From Nemertoderma westbladi (taxonomy: Eukaryota > Xenacoelomorpha > Nemertodermatida > Nemertodermatidae), in contig JAUCBJ010001563.1 in NCBI GenBank assembly GCA_032718475.1, forward strand, positions 1 to 64,000: a DNA stretch of 64,000 nt, read 5' to 3'. A program made the translations under genes and the position numbers. This document shows, in pieces, positions 22,858-34,110 of this stretch. The notes under the pieces were generated by a model, which searched no databases, had not been told where the DNA came from, and worked only from the letters and a program-made list of their open reading frames with translations. Numbering within the stretch: the stretch's first letter is position 1; each line of letters opens with the position of its first letter.

Positions 22858-25557
22858 GTTTATCTACCAATAGTGTTAGCGCTGACTATCTGTTTAACTA
22901 CTAATAGTGTCAGCACTAACTAACCAATTATCTACTAATAGTGTCAGCACTAACTAACCAATTATCTACCAATAGTGTTAATGCTGACTATCCATTTATA
23001 TACCAATACTGTTAGTGCTGACTATCCATTTATATACCAATAGTGATAGTGCTGACTATCTGTTTATATACCGATAGTGTTAGTGCTAACTATCTGTTTA
23101 TATACCAGTAGTATTAGTGCTAATTATCTGTTTATATACCAATAGTGTTAGTGCTAACTATCTGTTTATATACCAATAGTGTTAGTGCTAACTATCTGTT
23201 TATATACCAATAGTGTACCAATAGTATTAGCGCTAACTATCTGTTTATATACCAATAGTATTAGTGCTAACTATCTGTTTAAATACCAATAGTGTTAGTG
23301 CTAACTATCTGTTTATATACCAATAGTGTACCAATAGTATTAGCGCTAACTATCTGTTTATATACCAATAGTGTTAGTGCTAACTATCTGTTTATATACC
23401 AATAGTGTACCAATAGTATTAGCGCTAACTATCTGTTTATCTACCAATAGTGTTAGTGCTGACTATCCATTTATCTACCAATTGTATTAGCGCTGACAAT
23501 CTGTTTATCTACCAATAGTGATAGTGCTGACTATCTGTTTATATACCAATAATGTTAGTGCTAACACTATCTGTTTATAGACCAGTAGTGTTAGTGCTGA
23601 CTATCCTTTTATCTACCAATAGTGATAGTGCTGACTATCTGTTTATATACCAATAGTGTTAGTGCTAACTATCTGTTTATATACCAGTAGTGATAGTGCT
23701 AATTATCTGTTTATATACCAATAGTGTTAGTGCTAACTATCTTTTTATATACCAATAGTGTTAGTGCTGACTATCCAATTATCTACCAATAGTGATAGTG
23801 CTGCCTATCTGTTTATATACCAATAGTGTTAGTGCTGACTATCCATTTATATACCAATAGTGTTAGCACTGACTATCCAATTATCTACCAATAGTGTTAG
23901 TGCTGACTATCTGTATATACCAATAGTGTTAATGCTGACTATCTGTTTATATACCAATAGTGTTAGTGCTGACTATCTGTATATACCAATAGTGTTAATG
24001 CTGACTATCTGTTTATATACCAATAGTATTAGTGCTGACTATCTGTTTATATACCAATAGTATTAGTGCTGACTATCCAATTATCTACCAATAGTGTTAG
24101 TGCTGACTATCCGTTTATCTACCAATAGTATTAGTGCTGACTATCTGTTAATCTACCAATAGTATTAGTGCTGACTATCTGTTTATATACCAATAGTGTT
24201 AGTGCTGACTATCCTTTTATCTACCAGTAGTGTTAGTGCTGACTATCCTTTTATCTACCAATAGTGATAGCGCTGACTATCTGTTTATCTACCAATAGTG
24301 TTAGTGCTGACTATCCATTTATCTACCAATACTGTTAGTGCTGACTATCCATTTATCTACCAATACTGTTAGCGCTGACAATCTATTTATCTACCAATAG
24401 TGTTAGCGCTGACAATCTGTTTATCTACCAATAGTGTTAGCGCTGACTATCCTTTTATCTACCAGTAGTGTTAGTGCTGACTATCCTTTTATCTACCAAT
24501 AGTGATAGCGCTGACTATCTGTTTATCTACCAATAGTGTTAGTGCTGACTATCCATTTATCTACCAATACTGTTAGTGCTGACTATCCATTTATCTACCA
24601 ATACTGTTAGTGCTGACTATCCATTTATCTACCAATACTGTTAGCGCTGACAATCTATTTATCTACCAATAGTGTTAGCGCTGACTATCTGTTTATCTAC
24701 CAATAGTGTTAGTGCTGACTATCCATTTATCTACCAATACTGTTAGTGCTGACTATCTGTTTATATACCAATACTGTTAGCGCTGACAACCTATTTATCT
24801 ACCAATAGTGTTAGCGCTGACAATCTGTTTATCTACCAATAGTATTAGTGCTGACTATCCATTTATCTACCAATACTGTTAGTGCTGACTATCCGTTTAT
24901 CTACCAATAGTATTAGTGCTGACTATCTGTTTATATACCAATAGTATTAGTGCTGACTATCCATTTATCTACCAATAGTATTAGTGCTGACTATCCATTT
25001 ATCTACCAATAGTTTTTGCGCTGACTATCCATTTATCTACCAATAGTGTTAGTGCTGACTATCCATTTATCTACCAATAGTGTTAGCGCTGACTATCCTT
25101 TTATCTACCAATAGTGTTAGTGCTGACTATCTGTTTATCTACCAATAGTATTAGTGCTGACTATCTGTTTATATACCAATAGTGTTAGTGCTGACTATCC
25201 TTTTATCTACCAATACTGTTAGCGCTGACAATCTATTTATCTACCAATAGTGTTAATGCTGACTATCTGTTTATCTACCAATAGTATTAGTGCTGACTTA
25301 TTTGTTTATATACCAATAGTGTTAGTGCTAACTATCCATTTATCTACCAATAGTGTTAGCGCTGACTATCCTTTTATCTACCAATAGTGTTAGCGCTGAC
25401 TATCTGTTTATCTACCAATAGTATTAGTGCTGACTATCTGTTTATATACCAATAGTATTAGTGCTAACTATCCGTTTATCTACCAATAGTATTAGTGTTG
25501 ACTATCCATTTATCTACCAATAGTGTTAGTGCTGACTATCCATTTATCTACCAATAG
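22858..25557. repeat. 34-bp satellite, left block
   Basis: About 79 units with consensus near CTATCCATTTATCTACCAAT followed by AGTGTTAGTGCTGA, period 34. Units before about 23460 mostly read GCTAACTATCTGTTTATATA and later ones mostly GCTGACTATCCATTTATCTA, so the array has subfamily zones. A few irregular units contain an extra GTGTACCAATA. Spacing and near-identity exclude unique spacers, so it is not a CRISPR. Frames across it are period artefacts. Confidence 0.95.
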
Positions 25558-27776
25558 AAAGTAAATAAATACAATAAAATTATAGCACTACAGTAGAAAA
25601 ACATAAATGCGGGAAATTTAAAAACTTAAGCAACAAACAGTTAAACTGCACCACCACCAAACACAGTAAATATATCAGCCAAATACAGCAGTAAATAGAC
25701 TTACAACTGTACCTACAGTAGACCGATATATTTAAATTGATTGTTTTTATGTTTATATATTATTATACACCTACACCAATATCGTTGCCAGGCAACACTA
25801 TTTACAGAATTCATAAATGTTGTATGGCAGCGCTTGTACCACAGTACTACACAGGTTGCCAGCTTTCTGGCAACCCCGCGCCATCATCCGGCCCCCGAGC
25901 GCTCCTCCACTTGGTGCGGGAGCCCCGCAAAGAGTGGGTGGCCCCTCTAATAATGGCCAACTGAACCCACGTACGGATCCAGCCCATTGTGACGCTATAG
26001 GGCCACCCCCACGATCGGTGCAGCCGGTCTGCCACCACACGGAGAAGATGGTTCGCTTGCGGCGCGAGAACTCCGTCGCAAGAGGCGACGAACGGCGAGA
26101 AGTCTCCCCGTCGGGCCGTCACTGCGTCCGCGTACAGCCTCTTCTTCTGGTCCACGGCCGATTCCAGGACAGACATTGGGGTGCGACCCGCATATGACCC
26201 GGCGTCAAGGTTTACAACCCGAATATCGATCAACGCCTGGGTCTGCGGGTTTAGCGCACCCCGTATCCCCACATCACAACGAAGACCTGCTGCTCCGTCT
26301 ACTCCCTGCTGTTCGCGGACCACCGGCTCGAGGGTGACGTTCTGGGGCCCGAACTCGCGCGCCGCGAGATCACCGACCACATCCCGGAGCTTGTTGTTTC
26401 TTTGGATTACGAGGCCGCCTTTTTTACAATTTAAACCATGGTTTAAATCGAAGGCGGCCCCGCACCCATCGCACCGACTCGGCACCGCCGCCAGGGGACG
26501 GCCGTACCGGATCGCCAGCGCATCCCGGAACTCCATGGGGGAGAGATCAAGTTGGTGTTCGGCTATCGGGAGGGAGGAAATCCACCCACTAGAGCGGAAG
26601 TTGGTGGCGCGCTCGACCGTCCGACGGCGGCCCTGTGGGAACTCGTCCAGCATGGCCTCCAGACTAGCCCTCTCCCTTCCGAGCTGTTGGTCCCGTCCTT
26701 CTTTCCGCGCTCGCTGTAAACAATTACGGTGGTCCATGAGCGAGAACTGCCGATCTCCCAATAGCGACTGCGCGATAGTCCGGGTTCCAGCTCGCGATAT
26801 ATCGAATGAGTGGGCCGCCTCGGACACCGGATTCCGCAGTCCGAGACCTGCAGTGCGAGGTGAGAGGCCGAACAGACAATGCTCGTTTGGGGAGATCGGT
26901 CCGCCAAACACTGCGGGAAGGAAACGCTCAGTCAGCGCATCCTCCAGCACCTGGTACTCATCATCACAGTCTGGGGTTATGCGCTTGAGGTAAGCCCACT
27001 CCCGTTGGAGGGAGCCGGCCATGGCAGCGAACGCAGCTTGGGGTTGGGTCTCGGCCATCTCTGAGAGACGATCAACCGATGCGACCCACGCAGCAACTTT
27101 GGCCTGAACGTAACCCAATCGCTCTGCAGTCCCACCAAGATACCCGCCAAGGAAACGGTGTCCCGTTACTATGTTTATCTCCTGGCCAGCGAAAACTCTA
27201 CGGGCCTCCTCCTCGTACTGTGGAGCTACGACGAGGTAACTCTTGGTGGGTTCCGGATAGTAGCCGAGGGTGGGGCCGTGACGTTTCAGTTCCCTGAACC
27301 ATTCCAGGATCGGGAAGGGTCTGCCAGCTGCCGCTGAGTCGTCGGCAAACCAGTTCTGAATGAGGGGGGGCTTTCTCAGGTGGTGGATGAGGGGGAGTAT
27401 ACCGGTCGAGTACTCCAGCATCGCAAGGGGATCGCCCTGGGTGGTTCCCTCCTCGCTAAATAGAACCACATTGGTCCCTCTAATAATTAGCATACTGTGC
27501 CCCCTGTAGCAGTTAAACAAAAACAGTGAGCACCTGGGCCACAGCTGACGAGCGTTCCACAACGCGGCCGTTCGGTTCATCGAATTGAACGCGTTGGATG
27601 CGTCGACGAGGAGAACTCCCCAGCCGTCTTCCTTGTGGTCCTCAAACAACTCCGCCATCGTGTGGACGGCAGCCTCGACGCCGGCTGGCGTGCCGGCGGA
27701 GAGCTGCTCGGCGCCACAGGTCGCGGTGACGTCATCCCCCGTTGCTTCGGCCAGGGATCCGCCGAGAAGCCATGGG
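25558..27776 (-). mobile_element. 5'-truncated non-LTR retrotransposon inserted in the 34-bp satellite
   Basis: A GC-rich block that interrupts the satellite. ATCTACCAATAG occurs immediately on both sides (25546-25557 and 27777-27788), compatible with a 12-bp target duplication, although the tandem target makes the exact length uncertain. On the minus strand the element runs from a truncated 5' end, inside the reverse transcriptase, to a 289-bp 3' untranslated tail without poly-A. Truncation at the 5' end is the usual result of target-primed reverse transcription. Confidence 0.8.
25847..27776 (-). pseudogene. Reverse transcriptase with C-terminal restriction-like endonuclease, 5'-truncated
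   Basis: The frame is open from the truncation point (27776) to the stop at 25847. An internal ATG at 27658 gives 603 residues, but the reading frame upstream of it still matches the family, so that ATG is not a true start. In 603-residue numbering the polymerase palm shows LLVDASNAFNSMNR (17-30), TTQGDPLAM (72-80) and the catalytic FADD (104-107). The C-terminal part has a CCHC-type cluster (C396, C399, H407, C411), then CDVGIRG with Asp462 and ALIDIRV with Asp478, spaced as in PD-(D/E)XK restriction-like endonucleases of the R2/NeSL/CRE group. No internal stop is seen, so the copy is young although truncated. GC content is far above the flanks. The exact clade is not decided. Confidence 0.75.
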
Positions 27777-28796
27777 ATCTACCAATAGTGTTAGCGCTGA
27801 CTATCCATTTATCTACCAATAGTGTTAGTGCTGACTATCTGTTTATCTACCAATAGTATTAGTGCTGACTATCTGTTTATATACCAATAGTATTAGTGCT
27901 GACTATCCATTTATCTACCAATAGTGTTAGTGCTGACTATCCATTTATCTACCAATAGTGTTAGCGCTGACTATCCATTTATCTACCAATAGTTTTAGCG
28001 CTGACTATCCATTTATCTACCAATAGTGTTAGCGCTGACTATCCTTTTATCTACCAATAGTGTTAGTGCTGACTATCTGTTTATCTACCAATAGTATTAG
28101 TGCTGACTATCTGTTTATATACCAATAGTGTTAGTGCTGACTATCCATTTATCTACCAATACTGTTAGCGCTGACAATCTATTTATCTACCAATAGTGTT
28201 AATGCTGACTATCTGTTTATCTACCAATAGTATTAGTGCTGACTATCTGTTTATATACCAATAGTGTTAGCGCTGACTATCCTTTTATCTACCAATAGTG
28301 TTAGTGCTGACTATCCATTTATCTACCAATAGTGTTAGCGCTGACTATCCTTTTATCTACCAATAGTGTTAGCGCTGACTATCTGTTTATCTACCAATAG
28401 TATTAGTTCTGACTATCTGTTTATATACCAATAGTATTAGTGCTGACTATCCGTTTATCTACCAATAGTATTAGTGCTGACTATTCATTTATCTACCAAT
28501 AGTGTTAGTGCTGACTATCCATTTATCTACCAATAGTGTTAGCGCTGACTATCCATTTATCTACCAATAGTGTTAGTGCTGACTATCCATTTATCTACCA
28601 ATAGTGTTAGCGCTGACTATCCATTTATCTACCAATAGTGTTAGTGCTGACTATCCATTTATCTACCAATAGTGTTAGCGCTGACTATCCTTTTATCTAC
28701 CAATAGTGTTAGTGCTGACTATCTGTTTATCTACCAATAGTATTAGTGCTGACTATCTGTTTATATACCAATAGTGTTAGTGCTGACTATCTGTTA
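27777..28796. repeat. 34-bp satellite, right block
   Basis: Thirty units of the same satellite as the left block, dominated by the GCTGACTATCCATTTATCTA form. It continues in register with the left block if the inserted retrotransposon and one ATCTACCAATAG are removed. Confidence 0.95.
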
Positions 28797-29483
28797 TGTT
28801 CAATTTCATTATGAATCCTAATTGTACGTGGTAGTTTATTTTGATCAATGCTGGTACAATTATACATTATTATTCCAATAGGACATATATTCACAGTATG
28901 GGACCTACCTACCTATATTCCTAGACGGGGGGGGGGGGGGGGGTTCGGGGAGCACTTGACTCAAATCCCATCTCTGCAAAATACTATATCGTCTCAATAA
29001 TAAATTATTAATTTTGACCGTAATCAGCTGTTATTTGCGTCGATTGACCCCTGGAGATTGATGAATTTTGACTGCATCGAAAATCCCCCACCCCATATAT
29101 GAAAATGTATCTTTGCTTATGCATTTACGCGAAAACATATATACTATTATCAAAAGCATTGATTATGTTCGCAATTGCATATATTACGGATGCAAATGCA
29201 TATATGCTCATACGTAAATATGTATGCAAAGCCATACGTGGGTGTATACTGTATATATTCATTTGCATATCCGTATCAAATATTATATTCATCCTTGGTT
29301 GGCCTGATATTCCGAACTTAATCCTCGCACTTCTATATTTCTCAGCTAAGTTTGTTAATGTATCTGTTTTTAGGGGACCTGAGACTTGAGTTCAACACGT
29401 TGCAAACAATGTAACGGATTGATTATGAGTTCGGTCTGGAATACCCATCTCGATCTCATCAGACGCACATACGCATAGGACAC
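28797..29483. other. Non-coding, poly-G tract
   Basis: A G-run lies at about 28926-28944. From 29090 to 29390 a 96-codon frame encodes a mostly hydrophobic peptide, but the DNA is an AT-rich ATATGCAT-type low-complexity stretch, so I do not call it a gene. Confidence 0.35.
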
Positions 29484-30014
29484 TCAGCTATTATAAACTC
29501 GAATATCTTCAATGACCAATCCCATAGGATCAAGCCTTAAAATGCTCACACAAATAAGCTCATTATTGCATACAACAAAGACTTCTAATTGCCCTCGTCG
29601 GTTGAAAGAGACGAAATTAAATCTTACTGCGTTTTCTTTTTTGATAAGATAAACGATTGTTGCGACATTTATACGACTATCCTCTAGGAGCAAATTATCT
29701 GCGTTGACTGAAATTTTCTGCCACAAAGTTGAATACGGCAAATGTGTTGAAACATTATATCGGTCCCTCCTGGTTTGGTGTTTAACCATATTAGCACTGG
29801 GGTGTTTAGTTAGACCATTGCATTGGCAGCAGTAAGGGGGGAGGGGGTGATTCGGCCCACCCAATGTATTTTTGTAATCGTCCAATGAAATCCTACACAA
29901 TTTGGACTGCAGGTAAAAAATTACCGATGAAAACAACCAAACCTTTAAAAATGAAAATTTCATAAGCTGTATATCATAATTTTCATGAAAAAAAATAAGT
30001 AGTCCCAGGACCAA
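29484..30014 (-). CDS. Hypothetical ORF or terminal exon, up to 176 residues
   Basis: The C-terminal 120 codons look protein-like: mixed composition, a CCQC pair (YCCQCNG), then alternating hydrophobic strands (RFNFVSFNRRGQLEVFVVCN, ELICVSILRLDPMGLVIEDI). The first 50 residues are hydrophobic with weak composition and may be intron read-through. I recognise no family. Its only neighbours are the satellite and a MITE. It could be the last exon of a host gene on the minus strand, or a relic. Confidence 0.3.
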   Translation of the reverse strand: MVLGLLIFFHENYDIQLMKFSFLKVWLFSSVIFYLQSKLCRISLDDYKNTLGGPNHPLPPYCCQCNGLTKHPSANMVKHQTRRDRYNVSTHLPYSTLWQKISVNADNLLLEDSRINVATIVYLIKKENAVRFNFVSFNRRGQLEVFVVCNNELICVSILRLDPMGLVIEDIRVYNS

Positions 30015-30140
30015 ATTTCAACATATTTGTTATTTTAAAAACTATTAGAGTTGCTTTGTTGGCTAGCTCTAGATGGAAGCAGCTGTATTGAATGCGATTA
30101 TATTCCATTCCCGAAAATTAAGCGTATGCTATTTTTCGTA

Positions 30141-30341
30141 AGGCCGCGTTCACATTACCGAGTCAAAGTGAAAAGGAGTCAAAAGACAAAATGTGAAACA
30201 AATCACATGAAATTTATTTTTTTCTAGAATGCCCTTATGTATTATATTAGGCCTATATAATGTATTATTATTTATTATTGCTAGCTAGCTATATTTGTTT
30301 TCTTTTGACTTTGATTTTGACTCGGTAGTGTGAACGCGGCC
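30141..30341. repeat. MITE with GGCCGCGTTCACA termini
   Basis: AGGCCGCGTTCACATTACCG at the left is matched by CGGTAGTGTGAACGCGGCCT at the right, with further inverted matches on GACTC and TTTTGACT words inside. TA lies on both sides, compatible with a TA duplication. No coding capacity. Confidence 0.75.
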
Positions 30342-30353
30342 TAAGGAGTAGGT

Positions 30354-30715
30354 GTGGCACATCAAATTTTGAAAAATATGAGATCCGAAAAAAACCCCCA
30401 TGTTTTGATTTCAGTGCATTTTAAAAGGCTTTCTGTGTCGCCGATTCGATTCTAAAATCATGACTATCTATCTATTGGTTGCTAATTTTTGATGCACGAA
30501 TATTAGGGCGTGGCACTTCAATTTTTGAAATATTCAAGATTCTTAATATACGCCCAAGTTTCGATTTCATCGCATTTTTAGAGATTTTCTGGGTCGCTGA
30601 ATCGAATGAGATAACACAATACATAGTGGTACTTTATTTTTTTTCTTAATTCGGTCGCGGCACCTCAAATTTGAAAATTATGAAAATAAGCCCAAGTTTT
30701 TATTACAAATTGTTC
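30354..30715. repeat. Degenerate tandem repeat, about 155 bp
   Basis: The phrases GGCAC.TCAA.TTTTGAAA, CCCA.GTTT.GATTTCA and TCGC.GA.TCGA return about every 155 bases, a little over two units. Confidence 0.5.
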
Positions 30716-31837
30716 AACCACTAGGACGTCAGGTTTATTAACGATATATTATAGAAACACATCACCGAAACTCTAGAGACAGGAAGATTCACAGACTGCA
30801 GTTGTTATCGAATCGAGACAGGTCGATGGGCGTCACACCCAAGACTACGGAACCAAATAAATGTAAACTCAAAATGGGCTATTGGCGTTTATAATATTAT
30901 AAACTCCTGGATACTACCGGTAGGCCTGGGCTGAATTCTACTGAACGAATAAGGAGACGCAAAAAGCCCTTGAAAAGGTGGAAGGGTCCGGTCATCATCG
31001 TCAGAGAGTATTTCCAAAGGCCAAATCAAATAATGATCCAATTCTACTAAAAGTTCTCATCACAATACACTACGTCGCACCATTTTCAAACAACAAAAAG
31101 TTAATTAGCATTTCCCCTTGCCAAGGGATAAGAAAACCAATCCCACTCTCAGCCTTTCAATAATCCTGAATCTCTGATGATAAATCGATTACACAGTGAT
31201 GAGTTTTCAATGCAACAACAAAAGTAAGTGAACCAGGACCGTCTACCATTTAGATAGGTTTATAAACCGTGAGGTAAGTTAAAAGAGGGCAATTTAAAAA
31301 CAGGTTATCAATTATTAATAAATAAATATCAATATTATATACGATAAAAGGAAGTCCTTCGATCTAAGTGAGATGCGGCACATATTCATGGAATTCTTGA
31401 AGCTCACCCTTGGGACCATCAACAAATCACAAAAAGTGCGAAGAGTTGCGGGACGATTGGGCGGTAATAATGTTAAATGAATATCGAGTGAGCAAACGTT
31501 TCCTAAAGTCCCCGAGTTTGACTCTCCCAATAAAACATCGGCAGGTTAAACTATCTCTTCTCTGTGCCAACTTTCACTTAATTGAGATATACTTTATAAA
31601 TTGTAGATGAGGGCAGATAACCGCGCAACTTCAGTAAATGAGAAGATCTAAAGATTATGTAATTGTGGATGAATCAGGATGAAGGGATGGGATGCACACG
31701 AAGCGTGAAATTTGTTTTCGACTTCTAATTAAAGACTGTGTTACAACCACCTTCTGATGAGACCTAGGCCATGACGATGGCAAACTATAAAAATGTAATT
31801 AAAGAACATTACAAGTAAGGTGGGGATGATAAAATAT
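30716..31837. other. Unassigned non-coding DNA
   Basis: Only short frames, for example 30978-31163 and overlapping opposite-strand frames at 31315-31610. None resembles a family and none is bounded by convincing splice sites. Confidence 0.3.
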
Positions 31838-31972
31838 ATCAAATGTTGTCCAAGGTCTACACCCACCGATAGAGGTACAAAAGTGTATTATTACATACAG
31901 AAAGCTCGCTGTAATAATACCCTTTCTTTTTTGTACCTCTGTCGGTGGGTGTAGACGACCTTGAACAACATT
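31838..31972. repeat. Foldback hairpin
   Basis: Left arm CAAATGTTGTCCAAGGTC... CACCCACCGATAGAGGTAC pairs with right arm GTACCTCTGTCGGTGGGTG ... GAACAACATTTG. GTATTATTACA pairs with TGTAATAATAC near the loop. A MITE about 135 bp long. Confidence 0.75.
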
Positions 31973-32241
31973 TGTTATAAATTAATTCGTAAAGTCGCTA
32001 TCGCTCTCACAGAAATTGACGGATTCTTCGCGAATTTATCTAAATTCTCAAACGTCGTAAAAAAAATACCGAATTATTGGCATTAAAGCATGACTGTGAA
32101 ATATAATTATTTTGCAACAATAGTAAACAAGAATGATTAGATAGATTGTGCTACTGATAAGCAGACATAATATTATTATGTCTTACACCAAAAATTAACA
32201 AATGTAAAGTTGGACTGTTACTATTGTGAATTAATTTTATA

Positions 32242-32372
32242 TATTTATCAATCACGTTAAGTAAAAAAACCTTACCAGTAGGTGTGTTAGTAACAAAGTA
32301 TGTAATACAGTATGTAACAAAGTAATAACACACCTACCGGTAAGGTTTTTTACTTAACATGCTTGATAAATA
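32242..32372. repeat. Foldback hairpin
   Basis: TATTTATCAATCACGTTAAG and AAAAAACCTTACCAGTAGGTGTGTTA on the left are matched in inverse by TAACACACCTACCGGTAAGG, TTTTTTACTTAAC and TTGATAAATA on the right. A second, unrelated MITE-like hairpin. Confidence 0.75.
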
Positions 32373-32390
32373 AATAAATATAATAGGTAA

Positions 32391-33063
32391 CTAGAGACGA
32401 CGTCAAGACGCCGTTAAGCAAGTCGGAAGTCATCAATCAAATGTAAATTCCATCAACAAGCTGTCATTGGTGTTATTTTACCATTGCGCCTATGGCGTTT
32501 TTTCGTTTATGTCTATTTTTCGAGCACACGGCTCATGGACGAAATAGCGGAACATACCAGGGACCTTAGAATCGCGGTATCTAGCCGCTGTGAAAATTTC
32601 ATCAAAATCGTTAGAGTAGTTTTGCCTGTAGATCAGTCAGTCAGCCAGCCAGTCAGTCAGTCAGCCAGCCAGCCAGCCAGCCAGTCAATCAATCAGCCAA
32701 CAATTCTTACAGTAATCAAGTCCTACGACTTGCTAACTAGAGACGGCGTCAAGACGCCGTTAAGCAAGTCGGAAGTCATCAATTCAAATGTAAATTCCAT
32801 CAACAAGCTGTCATTGGTGTTATTTTACCATTGCGCCTATGGCGTTTTTTCGTTAATCTCTATTTTTCGAGACCACGGCTCATGGACGAAATAGCGGAAC
32901 ATACCAGGGACCTTAGAATCGCGGTATCTAGCCGCTGTGAAAATTTCATCAAAATCGTTAGAGTAGTTTTGGCTGTAGATCAGTCAGCCAGCCAGCCAGT
33001 CAGTCAGCCAGTCAATCAATCAGCCAACAATTCTTACAGTAATCAAGTCCTACGACTTGCTAA
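32391..33063. repeat. 346-bp tandem duplication
   Basis: Two copies (32391-32736 and 32737-33063) each start CTAGAGACG.CGTCAAGACG and end in AATCAAGTCCTACGACTTGC. Both carry a GTCAGTCAGCCAGCCAGC run of different length. Each copy leaves a similar open frame (from about 32484 and 32831), but the Gln/Ser-rich tail is microsatellite-derived and I do not count it as a gene. Short blocks such as AAAATTTCATCAAAATCG recur at about 6145 inside TIR element 1. Confidence 0.75.
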
Positions 33064-33588
33064 TTATTGGTTACTCAAGCTTCTACATCAATTGTTACTA
33101 TTGTGATATGTGGCGTGTCACATAGAAGAGTAGAAAATAGGTCAATTTGTCACATTTCGTCAACACAGTTAAAGTTTTAGAAGATTAAAATATGTCAATT
33201 TTTCATTCCTGGTGCAGTTTTTTATGAGGATTTCAAAGCTTCCAACCATTTGTTAATAGCTAATGTAGTTCAAAAGTATATGGGGATATCCTGGTTGCTG
33301 ATTTCATTTTCCGATATAAGTTTTCATATTTGACGACAACCTACTGGTGGTTCTGTATGGCGGTTGTCTTGTCTGTCCAGCTATCTGTCTGTCAAAGTAA
33401 TAGGCAGACAGACAGACTGTCTGAAGCCCAAACTTTTTTGCATAAACGACAGTTTCTTTCTAGACGAATGACAAACTTTTTTCAAACTTTGTTGCAATTA
33501 TTGGACCGTTAGTTACTTAATTCGCTAATAATTAGCATTATTTCTACTACTACTACTAGGATCGGCATGCTGCATTTCAGCTGCTATT
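33064..33588. other. Unassigned, with a CTGTCTGTC-type run
   Basis: It contains TGTCTGTCCAG and an inverted GACAGACAGACTGTC near 33370-33420. No gene seen. Confidence 0.3.
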
Positions 33589-34110
33589 TTAAGAATGCTG
33601 TGCCGGCTTGTCGACAAAATTGCGCCGCCACAACTCCCTATCACCCATGACATTTGCTAGATCATCCGCATTTCCAAGGCCAGTGTCCTTTAAGATGCGT
33701 CTCAAGAAAGTCATGGGCTGTCCACCGTGCTTATTCACTCCATGAGGCTGCCAAAGTACAAGATTATGCACTGGCTGGTCCTCACGGCGAAAGCAATGTC
33801 CTCAAAGCCGAGGTGACTTTGTTCTAGTGTCAAGAATGGGGGAACCAATGAGACACTTCCAATGTTACATAGTCTCTGGTTGGAGATGTGTGCATTGTAC
33901 TTGACACAATGAACCCGGCGTAGCATTCTTGTGAATGTACCATCCAGAGATTTGGTGTCCTCAGCAGTTAGAGCCCAGCGGACTCCCATAGAAGAGTACT
34001 GGAACTACTGCTGCTCTAAATATTCGGACCATAAGTTTCCGATTAATTCTCAGTGACTTCCAGATCCTGGAAAGCCTATTCAAGGCTGCCCATGCCTTTC
34101 CCTTGCATAT
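33589..34110 (-). pseudogene. LINE 3' fragment, RT C-terminal domain
   Basis: On the minus strand, translation in shifting frames gives the usual order of the post-polymerase region of a common invertebrate LINE: AWAALNRLSRIWKS, then LDGTFTRMLRRVHCVKYNAH, then LVLWQPHG, then MTFLRRILKDTGLGNADDLA and MGDRELWRRNF. At least one frameshift (around 33770) and several stops separate these blocks. The C-terminus is the best preserved part. The copy at 6580 belongs to the same family. The piece is 5'-truncated and not functional. Confidence 0.7.

Noticed and set aside
25817-26993. Long plus-strand frames of 126 and 270 codons
   Set aside because: They are antisense shadows of the GC-rich reverse-transcriptase frame on the minus strand and match no family.
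22858-28796. CRISPR-like array
   Set aside because: There are no unique spacers. The whole 34-bp unit repeats, and the context is a eukaryotic genome.
29099-29389. 96-codon hydrophobic ORF
   Set aside because: It lies in ATATGCAT-type low-complexity DNA, and composition alone explains the frame.
32484-33106. Two paralogous small genes
   Set aside because: The frames are the two units of a 346-bp tandem repeat, with microsatellite-encoded tails.
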